From Niastella caeni (GTDB taxonomy: Bacteria; Bacteroidota; Bacteroidia; Chitinophagales; Chitinophagaceae): a DNA stretch of 64,000 bases. How positions within the stretch are numbered: position 1 is the first letter of the stretch; every line of letters begins with the position of its first letter. A model generated the notes under the pieces. The model saw nothing but the letters and a program-made list of their open reading frames with translations, did no database searches and had not been told where the DNA came from. Location of the stretch: contig NZ_STFF01000008.1 in the NCBI RefSeq assembly GCF_004834005.1, positions 1-64,000 of the forward strand. The letters run 5' to 3'. The translations under genes and the position numbers were made by a program. Shown one piece after another: positions 1 through 8,446 of this stretch.

Positions 1-2
1 CT

Positions 3-143
3 ATACTCAACTACTTCAACAACAGAAGCACCAACGCTTCGGCTGAAGCTTTTAATGCCAAAATCAAGGCTTTCAGAGCCTCGGCAAGGGGTGTTCGAGA
101 TATTAATTTCTTCTTATTCAGACTCCATAAAATCTATGCCTAA
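3..143 (+). CDS. ISL3-family (ISAon1-like) transposase, C-terminal end only
   Basis: The frame is open from the window edge and stops at TAA 141-143. The 46 visible residues contain NRSTNASAEAFNAKIKAFRA and then RGVRDINFFLFRLHKIYA, which I recognise as the extreme C-terminus of ISL3-type DDE transposases common in Bacteroidota. The N-terminal and catalytic parts lie outside the window, so I cannot tell whether the element is intact. The right end of the insertion sequence should lie in the next 100 bp or so, but I could not identify the terminal inverted repeat without the left end. Confidence 0.8.
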   Translation: MLNYFNNRSTNASAEAFNAKIKAFRASARGVRDINFFLFRLHKIYA

Positions 144-223
144 ACAAATCAATCCCCCAAAAATTTCACTTGATCCGTATTGATCCAGGGTTTGAGAATG
201 CAGTATGTACACGTGAAATGACA

Positions 224-258
224 TAAAAATAAAAGGCCCGCATTGCTGCAGACCTTTT
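224..258 (-). terminator. Rho-independent terminator of the tRNA-Ala unit
   Basis: Read on the minus strand, an imperfect hairpin (AAAGG.CTGC / GCGG.CCTTT with a short AGCAAT-type loop) is followed by TTTTATTTTT. It begins about 16 bases past the tRNA 3' end and faces the right way to end the tRNA transcript. Confidence 0.65.
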
Positions 259-273
259 AAAGCTTCTTTTTTG

Positions 274-347
<74 letters not shown>

Positions 348-707
348 AAATATTTCTTAGTTGAACCGCAACCTTCCCGATTACCATCGGGACGCTCTAG
401 CCAACTGAGCTAATTCCCCAAATATTTCTTAGTTGAACCGCGACCTTCCCGATTGCCATCGGGACGCTCTAGCCAACTGAGCTAATTCCCCAAATATTTC
501 TTAGTTGAACCGCGACCTTCCCGATTGCCATCGGGACGCTCTAGCCAACTGAGCTAATTCCCCAAATTTTTCTTAGTTGAACCGCAACCTTCCCGATTAC
601 CATCGGGGCGCTCTAGCCAACTGAGCTAATTCCCCAAATATTTCTTAGTTGAACCGCAACCTTCCCGATTGCCATCGGGACGCTCTAGCCAACTGAGCTA
701 ATTCCCC
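348..707 (-). repeat. Five tandem 72-bp tRNA-like units upstream of tRNA-Ala
   Basis: Units lie at 348-419, 420-491, 492-563, 564-635 and 636-707, all exactly 72 bp with a few substitutions. On the minus strand each starts with the 27 nt that start tRNA-Ala (acceptor 5' strand plus D arm). Each then has a different anticodon-like hairpin, TCCCG-ATGGYAAT-CGGGA, with an 8-nt loop. A T-loop-like GGTTCAACT follows, then AAGAAATATTT in place of the 3' T stem and 3' acceptor strand. The units therefore cannot form a normal acceptor stem. Units 2, 3 and 5 keep GGC in the loop; units 1 and 4 have GGT. The array lies between the promoter at 752-783 and the true tRNA, so it should be co-transcribed. 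Confidence 0.9.
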
Positions 708-751
708 ATAAATCAACCTTCTATAAAAAGGATTGATTATTTTAGAGTTTG

Positions 752-783
752 CAAATATAGAGCTATCCGGGAATTTCACCAAA
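752..783 (-). promoter_or_regulatory. Bacteroidota-type promoter for the tRNA-like array and tRNA-Ala
   Basis: On the minus strand TATATTTG (752-759) matches the -7 consensus TAnnTTTG exactly, and TTTG (780-783) matches the -33 element at a spacing of about 20 nt. Transcription would start near 745. The leader contains a 10-bp stem with one bulged base (711-738) just before the first tRNA-like unit. Confidence 0.75.
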
Positions 784-832
784 TAAAAGCCGGCCAGCAA
801 ATTTTTCAAAAGGAATATTGGGGTAAACCCGC

Positions 833-1213
833 TCAAAAATGAGTGTCTGCTATCTTTTGGATCATTTCCTCCGTCAATGGCTTTTCGAAGTACTCAATGA
901 CACTTTTATATGAAAGCGCCTTTTGCTTGTCCTCCAACCGCGTGGAAGAGGTCAACATCACAATTTTTGCTTTATTACAAACATTTATCTCCTTCAGGTT
1001 ATCCAGAAAATCAAAGCCATCCATTCGTGGCATGCGGATGTCGAGAAAGATAATATCCGGGCAGTTATTTTGTTTGATCCATTCATAGGCGACAAGTCCG
1101 TCGCCGGCCACTTCTATTTCATCTGCTATATCAAGGCTCTTGATGGCCATTGCGGCCAGAAAATTGGTTGCCTCATCATCATCAACCAATAAAACTTTAC
1201 TAAAATGGTACAT
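833..1213 (-). CDS. Single-domain (CheY-like) response regulator
   Basis: This 126-residue protein is only a receiver domain. The acidic pocket is DDD at 11-13, the phospho-acceptor is D58 (FLDIRMPRMDG), the switch Thr/Ser is at 88-89 (MLTSS), and the conserved Lys is K111 (FEKPL). With no output domain it probably acts by protein contact or as a phosphorelay intermediate. Its start overlaps the end of the histidine kinase gene by 14 bp, which suggests translational coupling and a cognate pair. It is closely similar to the regulator at 5617-6018. Confidence 0.93.
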   Translation of the reverse strand: MYHFSKVLLVDDDEATNFLAAMAIKSLDIADEIEVAGDGLVAYEWIKQNNCPDIIFLDIRMPRMDGFDFLDNLKEINVCNKAKIVMLTSSTRLEDKQKALSYKSVIEYFEKPLTEEMIQKIADTHF

Positions 1214-2648
1214 TGCTTAAATAAATTTTAAATGTAGTTCCCTTGTTTACTTCGCTATCTATATAAATTTTACCCCCGTATGATTCTATAATTGAATGAA
1301 TCATGTGTAATCCAATACCTACACCCTCTATATGTGTATGAAAACGCTGAAATAATCCGAATAATTTATCCTTATACATTTTCATATCAATGCCCATGCC
1401 CTGGTCCTTTACTTCCAATACAACAAAGTTTTTATCAATGCTTGTCCTGATATCTATTACGGGCGGCTTCCCCTCTTGTTTATATTTAATGGCATTGGTA
1501 AGCAGGTTTTGAAAAATACTTTTTAAATGCGCCACCGGATAATTGACGTGCGTGCAAGCAGAAAAATCAGCATTGATGATAGCGCCCGATGACAGGATCG
1601 AATCATAGATCCTTAATTTTACGTCTTCCAACGCTTCATGCAGATCAATGTTCTCTTTTTCTATCTTAAGGGTCTTCCTGAATGCAATGATCTCATTCAG
1701 GGCATTAATGGTCTTTTGCATTTGCCGGGCCGAATTCTTCGCCATAAGGAAGAGGTTCCTGTGCTCCTCCCTTACAACATTTTTCTGTTCCATCAAAGTC
1801 AACATGCCGTTTAAACTGGTAATAGGCGACTTCATGTCATGTGAGCTGATATAAGCAAATTCTTCCAGTTCCCGGTTCGATTGCTCCAGGTTGCGGGAAT
1901 AATCTTTTAGGGCTATGTTGGTTTCTTTCAGGTAAGTATCCATTTTTTCAATCCGGTCAAGCATATTGTTAAAGCCTTGCGACAAAATGCCAATTTCATC
2001 ATTTCCATTATCGGCAACGCGCAGGGAATAATTACCGGTTTCAGCCACTTCCTTTGTTTTGGATACCAGCGATAATAACCTGTGTGGAATGGAACGTTGT
2101 AAAAACGCCCCGATAATTAACGAGGCAATCAGGGCTGCAAATAAAATCATTCCCGCTACTTTTATATAGCCTGAAATAATTTTATGCAGGTCGTTTAGGG
2201 CGGCCCGTAATACCACGGTGCCCAGGAACTCATTCTCCTGGTAAATTTTATAGCTTACCGTCAATTTATTTCCCGAAAAGTCGGCGGCGATTTCCTTTTC
2301 ATTGGTAATGTCTTTTATAGCGTCAATGTCTGGTTTTGTACGTGCATATTTGGCAAAAAGTTTTCCATTGTTATCCAAAATGGCTGCTTCGAGGATGTCT
2401 GGTTCTTTGTTCAGCTTCATCAGTATCTGGCTGGCCGCATCCTGGTCTATAAAAAGCAGGGTGGATACGGCGCTCTCGCCTACGATCCTTGCCAGAGAAT
2501 ACATTTTTCGTACGGCAGCATCTTTAAACGTTTTGATATCGTTAACTACGAAAAAGACGCAACATACCAACACTACAATAAAAGCGGTGATTGTTTGAAT
2601 GACAATGAGCTTTTGTTTTATGGACGCGTTTTTTAACCCTATCATCAT
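1200..2648 (-). CDS. Membrane sensor histidine kinase (CHASE8-HAMP-HisKA-HATPase)
   Basis: A protein of 482 aa. A first membrane segment (about 14-36) is followed by a periplasmic domain (about 38-158) with the look of CHASE8 (sequence around SLARIVGESAVSTLLF). A second membrane segment (about 162-184), HAMP (about 185-238) and a coiled-coil linker follow. The DHp helix has H270 in ISSHDMKSPITSL, and the ATPase domain has an N box (NLLTNAIKY, N385) and G boxes (DQGMGID, GVGIGL). It autophosphorylates in response to a periplasmic cue and probably passes phosphate to the adjacent receiver. The start codon overlaps the upstream YfiR-like gene by one base (TAATG). CHASE8 is the periplasmic domain of YfiN, the known partner of YfiR, which fits the neighbouring gene. 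Confidence 0.92.
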   Translation of the reverse strand: MMIGLKNASIKQKLIVIQTITAFIVVLVCCVFFVVNDIKTFKDAAVRKMYSLARIVGESAVSTLLFIDQDAASQILMKLNKEPDILEAAILDNNGKLFAKYARTKPDIDAIKDITNEKEIAADFSGNKLTVSYKIYQENEFLGTVVLRAALNDLHKIISGYIKVAGMILFAALIASLIIGAFLQRSIPHRLLSLVSKTKEVAETGNYSLRVADNGNDEIGILSQGFNNMLDRIEKMDTYLKETNIALKDYSRNLEQSNRELEEFAYISSHDMKSPITSLNGMLTLMEQKNVVREEHRNLFLMAKNSARQMQKTINALNEIIAFRKTLKIEKENIDLHEALEDVKLRIYDSILSSGAIINADFSACTHVNYPVAHLKSIFQNLLTNAIKYKQEGKPPVIDIRTSIDKNFVVLEVKDQGMGIDMKMYKDKLFGLFQRFHTHIEGVGIGLHMIHSIIESYGGKIYIDSEVNKGTTFKIYLSNVPF

Positions 2649-3169
2649 TATTTAATAATAATTGCCAGTTTTAGTAATTGAGAACTTGCTGTTAGTCCGG
2701 CCGTATTGATCGCTTTTACATTGGCTTCAAACTTCAGCTTTCGGTTAACGATCACGAAATTGATAGCAGTGCCCTGTTCGGCATATCCTTCCTGTTCGCT
2801 GATAATAAGCATGCCCTTATGGACTGTTTTAGCCAGTATATCATCCAGGGATGCGGACGAGCTCTGGGAAATGAACAGGATATTACAAAAGCTGATGTCG
2901 GCCGGTTTATTAAATTGCTTAATAATTATCTTTTTATTATCAACCGTTTCTGTTTTTACAATTTCAACCAGCGGATCGTTGATGGGGGATGGACCCATGA
3001 TGCCAATAATAAATTCATTTTCACTGGTAGCAGTCTTCCATTCAATATATTTTGTGAAATTAAAAATGAAAGCCGCTTTTAGGTTGTATTCGCTGGCTTT
3101 GTTTTTCTCCTGCTGCAGGGTGAATGAACAAAAAAGAAAAAGCGACAGTAATACAGTTTTATATTTCAT
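2648..3169 (-). CDS. YfiR-family (DUF4154) periplasmic protein
   Basis: The body matches the YfiR/HmsC-like family: EYNLKAAFIFNFTKYIEW near the start, GIMGPSPINDPL, NILFIS, and a C-terminal segment rich in NRKLKFEANVKAI and ending LLKLAIIIK. I chose the ATG at 3169 (173 aa) because MKYKTVLLSLFLFCSFTLQ reads as a signal peptide from there. ATG at 3211 or GTG at 3223 would add a longer n-region. In Pseudomonas YfiR binds and represses the CHASE8 domain of YfiN; here the CHASE8 partner would be the kinase encoded immediately downstream. This role is inference. Confidence 0.85.
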   Translation of the reverse strand: MKYKTVLLSLFLFCSFTLQQEKNKASEYNLKAAFIFNFTKYIEWKTATSENEFIIGIMGPSPINDPLVEIVKTETVDNKKIIIKQFNKPADISFCNILFISQSSSASLDDILAKTVHKGMLIISEQEGYAEQGTAINFVIVNRKLKFEANVKAINTAGLTASSQLLKLAIIIK

Positions 3170-3263
3170 ATAATGTATACAGTCCCGCTTTTCTATAAAA
3201 TACTTTTTCATAACGATATTCACTTTTCTGTATAAATGATTACTGGCCTAACCTTCCTGATAC

Positions 3264-5471
3264 TTAAAATTCAAAATGAACGCCTCCGAATATCATGAAC
3301 GATGGACTGTCTGCCTTGTAAAATTCCCGGTCTTCATTGTTTAAACAGTTTCTGAAATTACCTGTAAGGATGAGCTTTTTTGTAACGGCATATGAAATGG
3401 CCGCATTTAACAGCAGCTTGCCTTTTACGTTTTCAACGCCGCGTTGCCCGTCGTTATAAGTAAGGTTACTGCTTTGTAATTGTTGTTGACTGCTGAAAAA
3501 CCAGGGGTTGAGATTGAGATTTAATTTTGAACCGGCTTTCCAGTTTATATAAGCGCCACCATAAAAAGATGGAGTGGCTTTATGTTTCATTTTTGTACCC
3601 CTGCCTGAATAAATATTATTCAATGCCGGGTTAAAGTTGTTGCTGGCAGTAGGCGGGGCACTGGGCGAATTGGCATATCTTGAATAATCGTACAACATAG
3701 TTTTTTGAACAGTAATAAAGGGTTTAAACTGCCATTTTCCTTCAACGTAATCCATGGCCAATGTACTGCCCCATTGTTTAGCATAAATGGTGATATTGTT
3801 CAGTTCAAGCAGCCCGGTAAACCCGACCGGACCGGTTGGATTGAATTGCCCACTTTCAAAGATGGTATAAGAGAAATCTTTGGTTTTGGTGGTAAATAGT
3901 TCAAGATCGAGTTTTAGATTGTCTCGCAATTGCGCTCTGTAACCCACTTCAAATAAGGCTGAAGATAAAAGGCGAATGTCTTTGTTGCCTCTCAGTTCAA
4001 GCAGAAATGTTTGGGTGGCATTAAGCCGGCCGCTAATATCGAGGTTCGAAAAAAGATCGATGATCAGTGGGGTCCTGTAGGCTTTTGAGTTCACTACTCT
4101 TATCAAATGCCGTTCATTGATTTTATAGGTAGCAGCCAGTTGATACGAGTAATACGTTTTTTTAGGATAGTTGAATTTATCTACCCGGCCACCGGCTACC
4201 AATCGTAACTTTTGATCAAACAGTTTGTAATCGGTTCGCAGCGAAAGGGCTTTTGTTATAGATTCTGCTTTGCCGCTCCATAATCCTTCTTTAATATCGG
4301 TGTTTACATATTTACTATCGTCGTATACAGCCCGGCGGTATATGATGCCGGGTGTTATGTTTAAGTTCCTTATTTTTTTGAAGTTATATTCTACCACCGC
4401 ATCCAGCGTATGGTAATTCCATTTCCAGATCCTTAAGCCTTCAATGGGCGACTGGGTTCCGTACAAATATGACAGGTGTACCATGCAGTCATTGATAGTG
4501 CTTTTGAGGTTGGCATACCGGGTTTCTGCTTTGGCAGTAGCTATATTGGCAGAATAGGAGTCGGTGGCAAATATTTTTTGCACTTCTGCCTGTTGTGTGC
4601 CCAGGGATGCAGATAGCTGTATTTTATTACTGGGATTATAATTAATAAAGCCGTTCACTGCATATTTGCGCATGGCCAAATGGGGGTGGGGGTATCTCTC
4701 ATTGACGTTGGCCCTGCCCAGCGGATTTATTTTTACAGCCGTCAGCGAATCAAGCCCTACATACGAATTGGTGATGGGGTCGTAATAGGTTGTTTGGGTC
4801 CTGTTCCTGTTTTGAAAATTTCCCGAGATAATGGCACTGATCTTATCATTGAATTTATAACCGGCAGATGCGTTTGCAATAAGGCTGTTATGGCTTCCGT
4901 ATTGCACATTGGCCACCGAATACAATCCGTCTTTGGCCGGTTTCCGTGTAATGATGTTGATCACTCCCGAAACAGCGTTCGGCCCATACAACGCGGCAGC
5001 AGGTCCCCTCACTACCTCAATTTTTTCTACATCATTAATGTCAACAGGCAATGTTTCCCAGAATGTGCCACCATGTAAATAGTTATACACGGGAAAATTA
5101 TCGATCATGACCAGCGTGGTAGAGCTGGTGAAAAATACTAAGCTTGCATTGGGCGGAATATTGTCTAAGCCTCGCAAATGAATATCATAATTCCCATTGG
5201 TTTGTTCCCGTACAATGATGCCCGGCACCAATCGCAATGCTTCCATGATGGAAGTGCATCCGGCCCGTTTTATTTGTTCTTTTGTGAGAACACTTGAGGA
5301 AAGAGGCGCTTCAAAAGTTGATTCTGATGTTTTCGACACGGAGTAGATCGGTATGTCCATTAGGTTTTCAATAGATAATTGTAACAGGTGCGACAGAGAA
5401 TCCTTTTTTTGTGCATACAGAGGAACAGCGAATATCTGCATACCTAATGCAAAAACAATGATATTTTTCAT
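3264..5471 (-). CDS. TonB-dependent outer-membrane receptor
   Basis: A protein of 735 aa with a signal peptide (cleavage after about residue 20, PLYAQ). The N-terminal plug starts near SVSKTSESTFEAPLSSSVLT and contains LRLVPGIIVREQ and the NVVRGPAAALYGPNAVSGVIN-type motif. A long beta-barrel ends in Phe (GGVHFEF). It has no SusC-type N-terminal extension and no SusD partner, so it resembles classic siderophore, cobalamin or colicin-I-like receptors. The YfiR-like gene starts within about 100 bp downstream on the same strand, giving a receptor-YfiR-kinase-regulator operon. The ligand cannot be read from sequence; it may serve sensing as well as transport. Confidence 0.92.
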   Translation of the reverse strand: MKNIIVFALGMQIFAVPLYAQKKDSLSHLLQLSIENLMDIPIYSVSKTSESTFEAPLSSSVLTKEQIKRAGCTSIMEALRLVPGIIVREQTNGNYDIHLRGLDNIPPNASLVFFTSSTTLVMIDNFPVYNYLHGGTFWETLPVDINDVEKIEVVRGPAAALYGPNAVSGVINIITRKPAKDGLYSVANVQYGSHNSLIANASAGYKFNDKISAIISGNFQNRNRTQTTYYDPITNSYVGLDSLTAVKINPLGRANVNERYPHPHLAMRKYAVNGFINYNPSNKIQLSASLGTQQAEVQKIFATDSYSANIATAKAETRYANLKSTINDCMVHLSYLYGTQSPIEGLRIWKWNYHTLDAVVEYNFKKIRNLNITPGIIYRRAVYDDSKYVNTDIKEGLWSGKAESITKALSLRTDYKLFDQKLRLVAGGRVDKFNYPKKTYYSYQLAATYKINERHLIRVVNSKAYRTPLIIDLFSNLDISGRLNATQTFLLELRGNKDIRLLSSALFEVGYRAQLRDNLKLDLELFTTKTKDFSYTIFESGQFNPTGPVGFTGLLELNNITIYAKQWGSTLAMDYVEGKWQFKPFITVQKTMLYDYSRYANSPSAPPTASNNFNPALNNIYSGRGTKMKHKATPSFYGGAYINWKAGSKLNLNLNPWFFSSQQQLQSSNLTYNDGQRGVENVKGKLLLNAAISYAVTKKLILTGNFRNCLNNEDREFYKADSPSFMIFGGVHFEF

Positions 5472-5616
5472 GTCACTTGTTATCAGTACTTAAATGAAAT
5501 GACTATAAAATGGCAGCAGGTAGTGCACAATAGATGTGCCCTGTTCTGCTGCTCTTTGAATGGAGTTGCACTTAATATATGTGAAACAATAGGCTACAAT
5601 GTTGTTTAGGGAAGTC

Positions 5617-6018
5617 CTAATTCAGGTACGTTGTGGCTACCATTTGAATTTTTTCGGGGGTTAAGGGTTTTTCGAAAAAGTCAACCACTCCCTTATAAGT
5701 AAAAGCTTTTTCCTTATCTTCAGGTCGAACGGAGCTGGTGAGCATTACAATTTTCACGCTTTTGCTCAGGGTGAGGGCTTTCAGTCCTTCCAGAAAATCA
5801 AAGCCATCCATACCTGGCATTTTTATATCCAGAAAAATAATGTCGGGGCAATTTTTTTGTTTCATCTTATCTATGGCTGATAGCCCGTCTTCGGCAACTT
5901 CAATTTCTTTGGCGGCATGCAATTCTTCGAGCAATTCTTTGGAAAGATAATTAGCTGCTGCATCATCATCAACCAATAATACTTTGTTGATTGGCAGGAA
6001 TTCTACTGGAGATTTCAT
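5617..6018 (-). CDS. Single-domain response regulator, paralogue of the 833-1213 gene
   Basis: A 133-aa receiver domain with DDD near residue 17-19, FLDIKMPGMDG with the phospho-Asp, MLTSS, and FEKPLTPEKIQ at the end. It shares most core blocks with the other stand-alone regulator (VLLVDDD, CPDIIFLDI, EDKEKAFTYK-like helix), so the two look like products of one duplication. It precedes the TonB receptor gene by 145 bp on the same strand, so it may be part of the same signalling unit or independently transcribed. Confidence 0.92.
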   Translation of the reverse strand: MKSPVEFLPINKVLLVDDDAAANYLSKELLEELHAAKEIEVAEDGLSAIDKMKQKNCPDIIFLDIKMPGMDGFDFLEGLKALTLSKSVKIVMLTSSVRPEDKEKAFTYKGVVDFFEKPLTPEKIQMVATTYLN

Positions 6019-6266
6019 GACATATTATTTTTGGTTAAGGAACTGAATGTTCTATAGAGGTTTTGTTTTGATAGTATGAAAAGGACATACCTCACCAGTC
6101 CTACTCAGCAAAGTAAGGGGTGCTAATTAATCAGTGTGCCTGAACATGGTTGGATGAATTGCTATCAGTTACTATCAGTGTCCTTAACCAGAATGGATAT
6201 ATGACCTTGTTATTTGAGTAAATAACTAATCTTCCCTAAGTTAAACTTTTTATTTTGATAAATGAA

Positions 6267-6914
6267 TTATTTCTCCACCCATTCCTGGGTTGCCCTCATC
6301 AGCAAACTCATGGTATCTTGTTTTCCTGCTTTAAAACTATGATCTGCCCCTTCCAGCTTTACCAGTTTTGCTTTTTTAAGGGAAGCGCATACGCTTTCTA
6401 TTAAATCCCACTGCGCTAGTGTGTCTTTGGTACCTTGTAGAAAAAGCATTGGTACTTTTACATCTTTTAAGTGTTCGGCTCGTTCGGTAGACGGTTTGCC
6501 GGCGGGATGCAGTGGAAAACCGTAAAAAACGATCCCATTCACGTTGGCATCGGGGTGTGTTGATAAATATTGCGAGCTCATGCGGCCGCCAAACGATTTA
6601 CCGGCAACGAACAACGGCAGTGCCGGAAATAATTCATGGGCTTTGTTTATGGCGGCTTCAATGGTTTGATGAGCAACGGCCGGTGTATCGGGCCGCCCTT
6701 TTTTGTTTTCAGCAAATGGGAAATTGAAGCGCATGGTGCCAATGTGGGCTGCCGCTAAGGATGCAGCCAGCGTTACCATAAAGGAATGGTCCATGCCTGC
6801 ACCTGCGCCATGCGCCAGCGTTATCAGGCAAGTGGCTCCTGCAGGTACATTATATTCAGCCGAAACTTTGCCTATGGCAGAAGAAACGGGTATTGTAATG
6901 CGTTTGGTGCTCAT
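6267..6914 (-). CDS. Alpha/beta hydrolase of the dienelactone-hydrolase/Tex30 type
   Basis: The protein has LAHGAGAGMDHSFM (oxyanion region), a GKSFGGRMS nucleophile elbow with the catalytic Ser, a LFLQGTKDTL segment supplying the acid, and GADHSF with the catalytic His. About 215 aa is usual for this subfamily. I start it at the ATG at 6914 (MSTKRITIP). A GTG at 6947 that overlaps the aminopeptidase stop codon is a coupled alternative. No signal peptide is seen, so it is cytoplasmic. The substrate is unknown. It is probably co-transcribed with the upstream aminopeptidase gene. Confidence 0.85.
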   Translation of the reverse strand: MSTKRITIPVSSAIGKVSAEYNVPAGATCLITLAHGAGAGMDHSFMVTLAASLAAAHIGTMRFNFPFAENKKGRPDTPAVAHQTIEAAINKAHELFPALPLFVAGKSFGGRMSSQYLSTHPDANVNGIVFYGFPLHPAGKPSTERAEHLKDVKVPMLFLQGTKDTLAQWDLIESVCASLKKAKLVKLEGADHSFKAGKQDTMSLLMRATQEWVEK

Positions 6915-6943
6915 ACTAAAAAGTTTTATGGTTCGAAGCCTGA

Positions 6944-8344
6944 TCACCCCTTTCGTAACGTTTCTATTTCTTCCAATGACTTCGGCAATGATTTACCCAG
7001 CTTTTTACTTCCGGTTTCAGTGATCACAAAATTGTCTTCAATGCGTATGCCGCCGAAGGTGCGGTATTCGTTCAGCAAATCGTAATTTATAAACGAGGTG
7101 TGCTTTTGTTCTGTTTTCCACCGGTCAATGAGTTCGGGAATAATATAAATGCCCGGTTCAACAGTTAGCGTAAAACCCGCCTTTAGCGCCTTCCCCAGGC
7201 GAAGCGATTTCCAGCCAAATTCCTTGCTTTTTTTCAGTTGATCGTCGTACCCCACCAGCGGTTCGCCCAGGTCTTCCATGTCGTGCACATCCAAACCGAT
7301 CATATGCCCTAACCCGCATTGAAAAAACATCGTATGCGCACCGGCTGCTACGGCTGCTGTGGCATCGCCTTTCATTAGTCCAACCGCGGTCAAACCTTCC
7401 ACCAGTTTAATACAGGCCTGGGTATGCACTTCTTTGTACTGTATGCCGGGACGAAGTAAAGAAACTGCATGGTCCAGTGAATTCAGTACAACGTTGTATA
7501 ATTCGCGTTGGCGGGTGGTGAATTGTTTGCCTACCGGAAAAGTACGGGTAAGGTCACCGGCATAGTGCATGCTGGTTTCAGCGCCGGCGTCAACCAGTAC
7601 CATGTGCCCATCCTGTATCGTATTGCCATGATAATGGTTGTGCAGGGTTTGGCCGTTTATGGTAAGGATAACCGGATAGGAGAGTCGTCCATAATTAGCG
7701 AGGGCAATCGCTTCTACCTGTGCTGCCAGTTCATACTCTTTCATACCGGGCCGGGCATTTTGGATAGCTGCCAGGTGCATATCGGCAGAAATAGATACTG
7801 CTTTATCCATCTCGTGTATCTCCCGTTCTTCTTTTATTTCACGTTGCGCTACAACCGAACGGATCAGTTTTTCGGATACAAATTCCTGCAGTTGAGCTAT
7901 GGACGTATTTAACCAGGTAGCCAGTTTTATTTTATTTTCAGGCCGGTAGGGTGGTAATATATGAACAGGGCGTTGAGCTTTACGGGCTGCTGCCAGCAGG
8001 GTGGCCAGTTTAGCCAGGTTATCGCTGGCTGCAATGCCTATTGAATCGGCCAGCTCCTGAATTTGGGGTTGCGGGCCCGTCCAGATGATGTCATCGATAC
8101 TGGCGTTCTCGCCAAACAGTATTTCTTTGTTTTCGTCCAGATCAATGATGGTTGCCAGGCCTGGCTGATCAATGCCCACATAATACAAAAAAGTGCTATC
8201 CTGCCTGAACGGATAACAATTATCTTTATAATTCATGCTGCTGTCTTCATTGCCCAGCAATAATATAAGTCCATTGGTTAGAGTTGATCGTAACTGCCGA
8301 CGACGTTGTATATATACCTCCCGATCGAAAATAGGCTGGTTCAT
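6944..8344 (-). CDS. pepP: Xaa-Pro aminopeptidase (aminopeptidase P, M24B)
   Basis: A 466-aa protein with the N-terminal creatinase-like domain (LILLLGNEDS, DSTFLYYVG) and a C-terminal pita-bread domain. Metal ligands are visible in order: Asp in LVDAGAE and in YAGDLTRTFP, His in GLGHMIGLDVHD, Glu in LTVEPGIYI, and Glu in GGIRIEDNFVIT. It removes N-terminal residues that precede proline. I use the ATG at 8344 rather than 8398 because conserved sequence starts there and an exact TAnnTTTG promoter element lies at 8381-8388, inside the longer version. Confidence 0.92.
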   Translation of the reverse strand: MNQPIFDREVYIQRRRQLRSTLTNGLILLLGNEDSSMNYKDNCYPFRQDSTFLYYVGIDQPGLATIIDLDENKEILFGENASIDDIIWTGPQPQIQELADSIGIAASDNLAKLATLLAAARKAQRPVHILPPYRPENKIKLATWLNTSIAQLQEFVSEKLIRSVVAQREIKEEREIHEMDKAVSISADMHLAAIQNARPGMKEYELAAQVEAIALANYGRLSYPVILTINGQTLHNHYHGNTIQDGHMVLVDAGAETSMHYAGDLTRTFPVGKQFTTRQRELYNVVLNSLDHAVSLLRPGIQYKEVHTQACIKLVEGLTAVGLMKGDATAAVAAGAHTMFFQCGLGHMIGLDVHDMEDLGEPLVGYDDQLKKSKEFGWKSLRLGKALKAGFTLTVEPGIYIIPELIDRWKTEQKHTSFINYDLLNEYRTFGGIRIEDNFVITETGSKKLGKSLPKSLEEIETLRKG

Positions 8345-8380
8345 GTAGTTTTTGCCCGCAAAATACGAAGATGGGATGAG

Positions 8381-8388
8381 CAAAAATA
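8381..8388 (-). promoter_or_regulatory. Candidate -7 promoter element for pepP
   Basis: TATTTTTG on the minus strand matches TAnnTTTG, 37 bp before the chosen ATG. No clear -33 TTG is seen at the best spacing. Confidence 0.45.
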
Positions 8389-8446
8389 AAAAAGCCATCC
8401 TGTAGAAACAGAACGGCGTTATTGATCGTACCCTTAAAAACTATCT

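Noticed and set aside
348..707. CRISPR array
   Set aside because: The 72-bp units abut directly with no unique spacers, and the unit is tRNA-derived; no cas genes lie nearby.
348..707. Five additional functional tRNA genes
   Set aside because: Each unit lacks the 3' T stem and the 3' acceptor strand and has an 8-nt anticodon loop, so none can form a chargeable tRNA.
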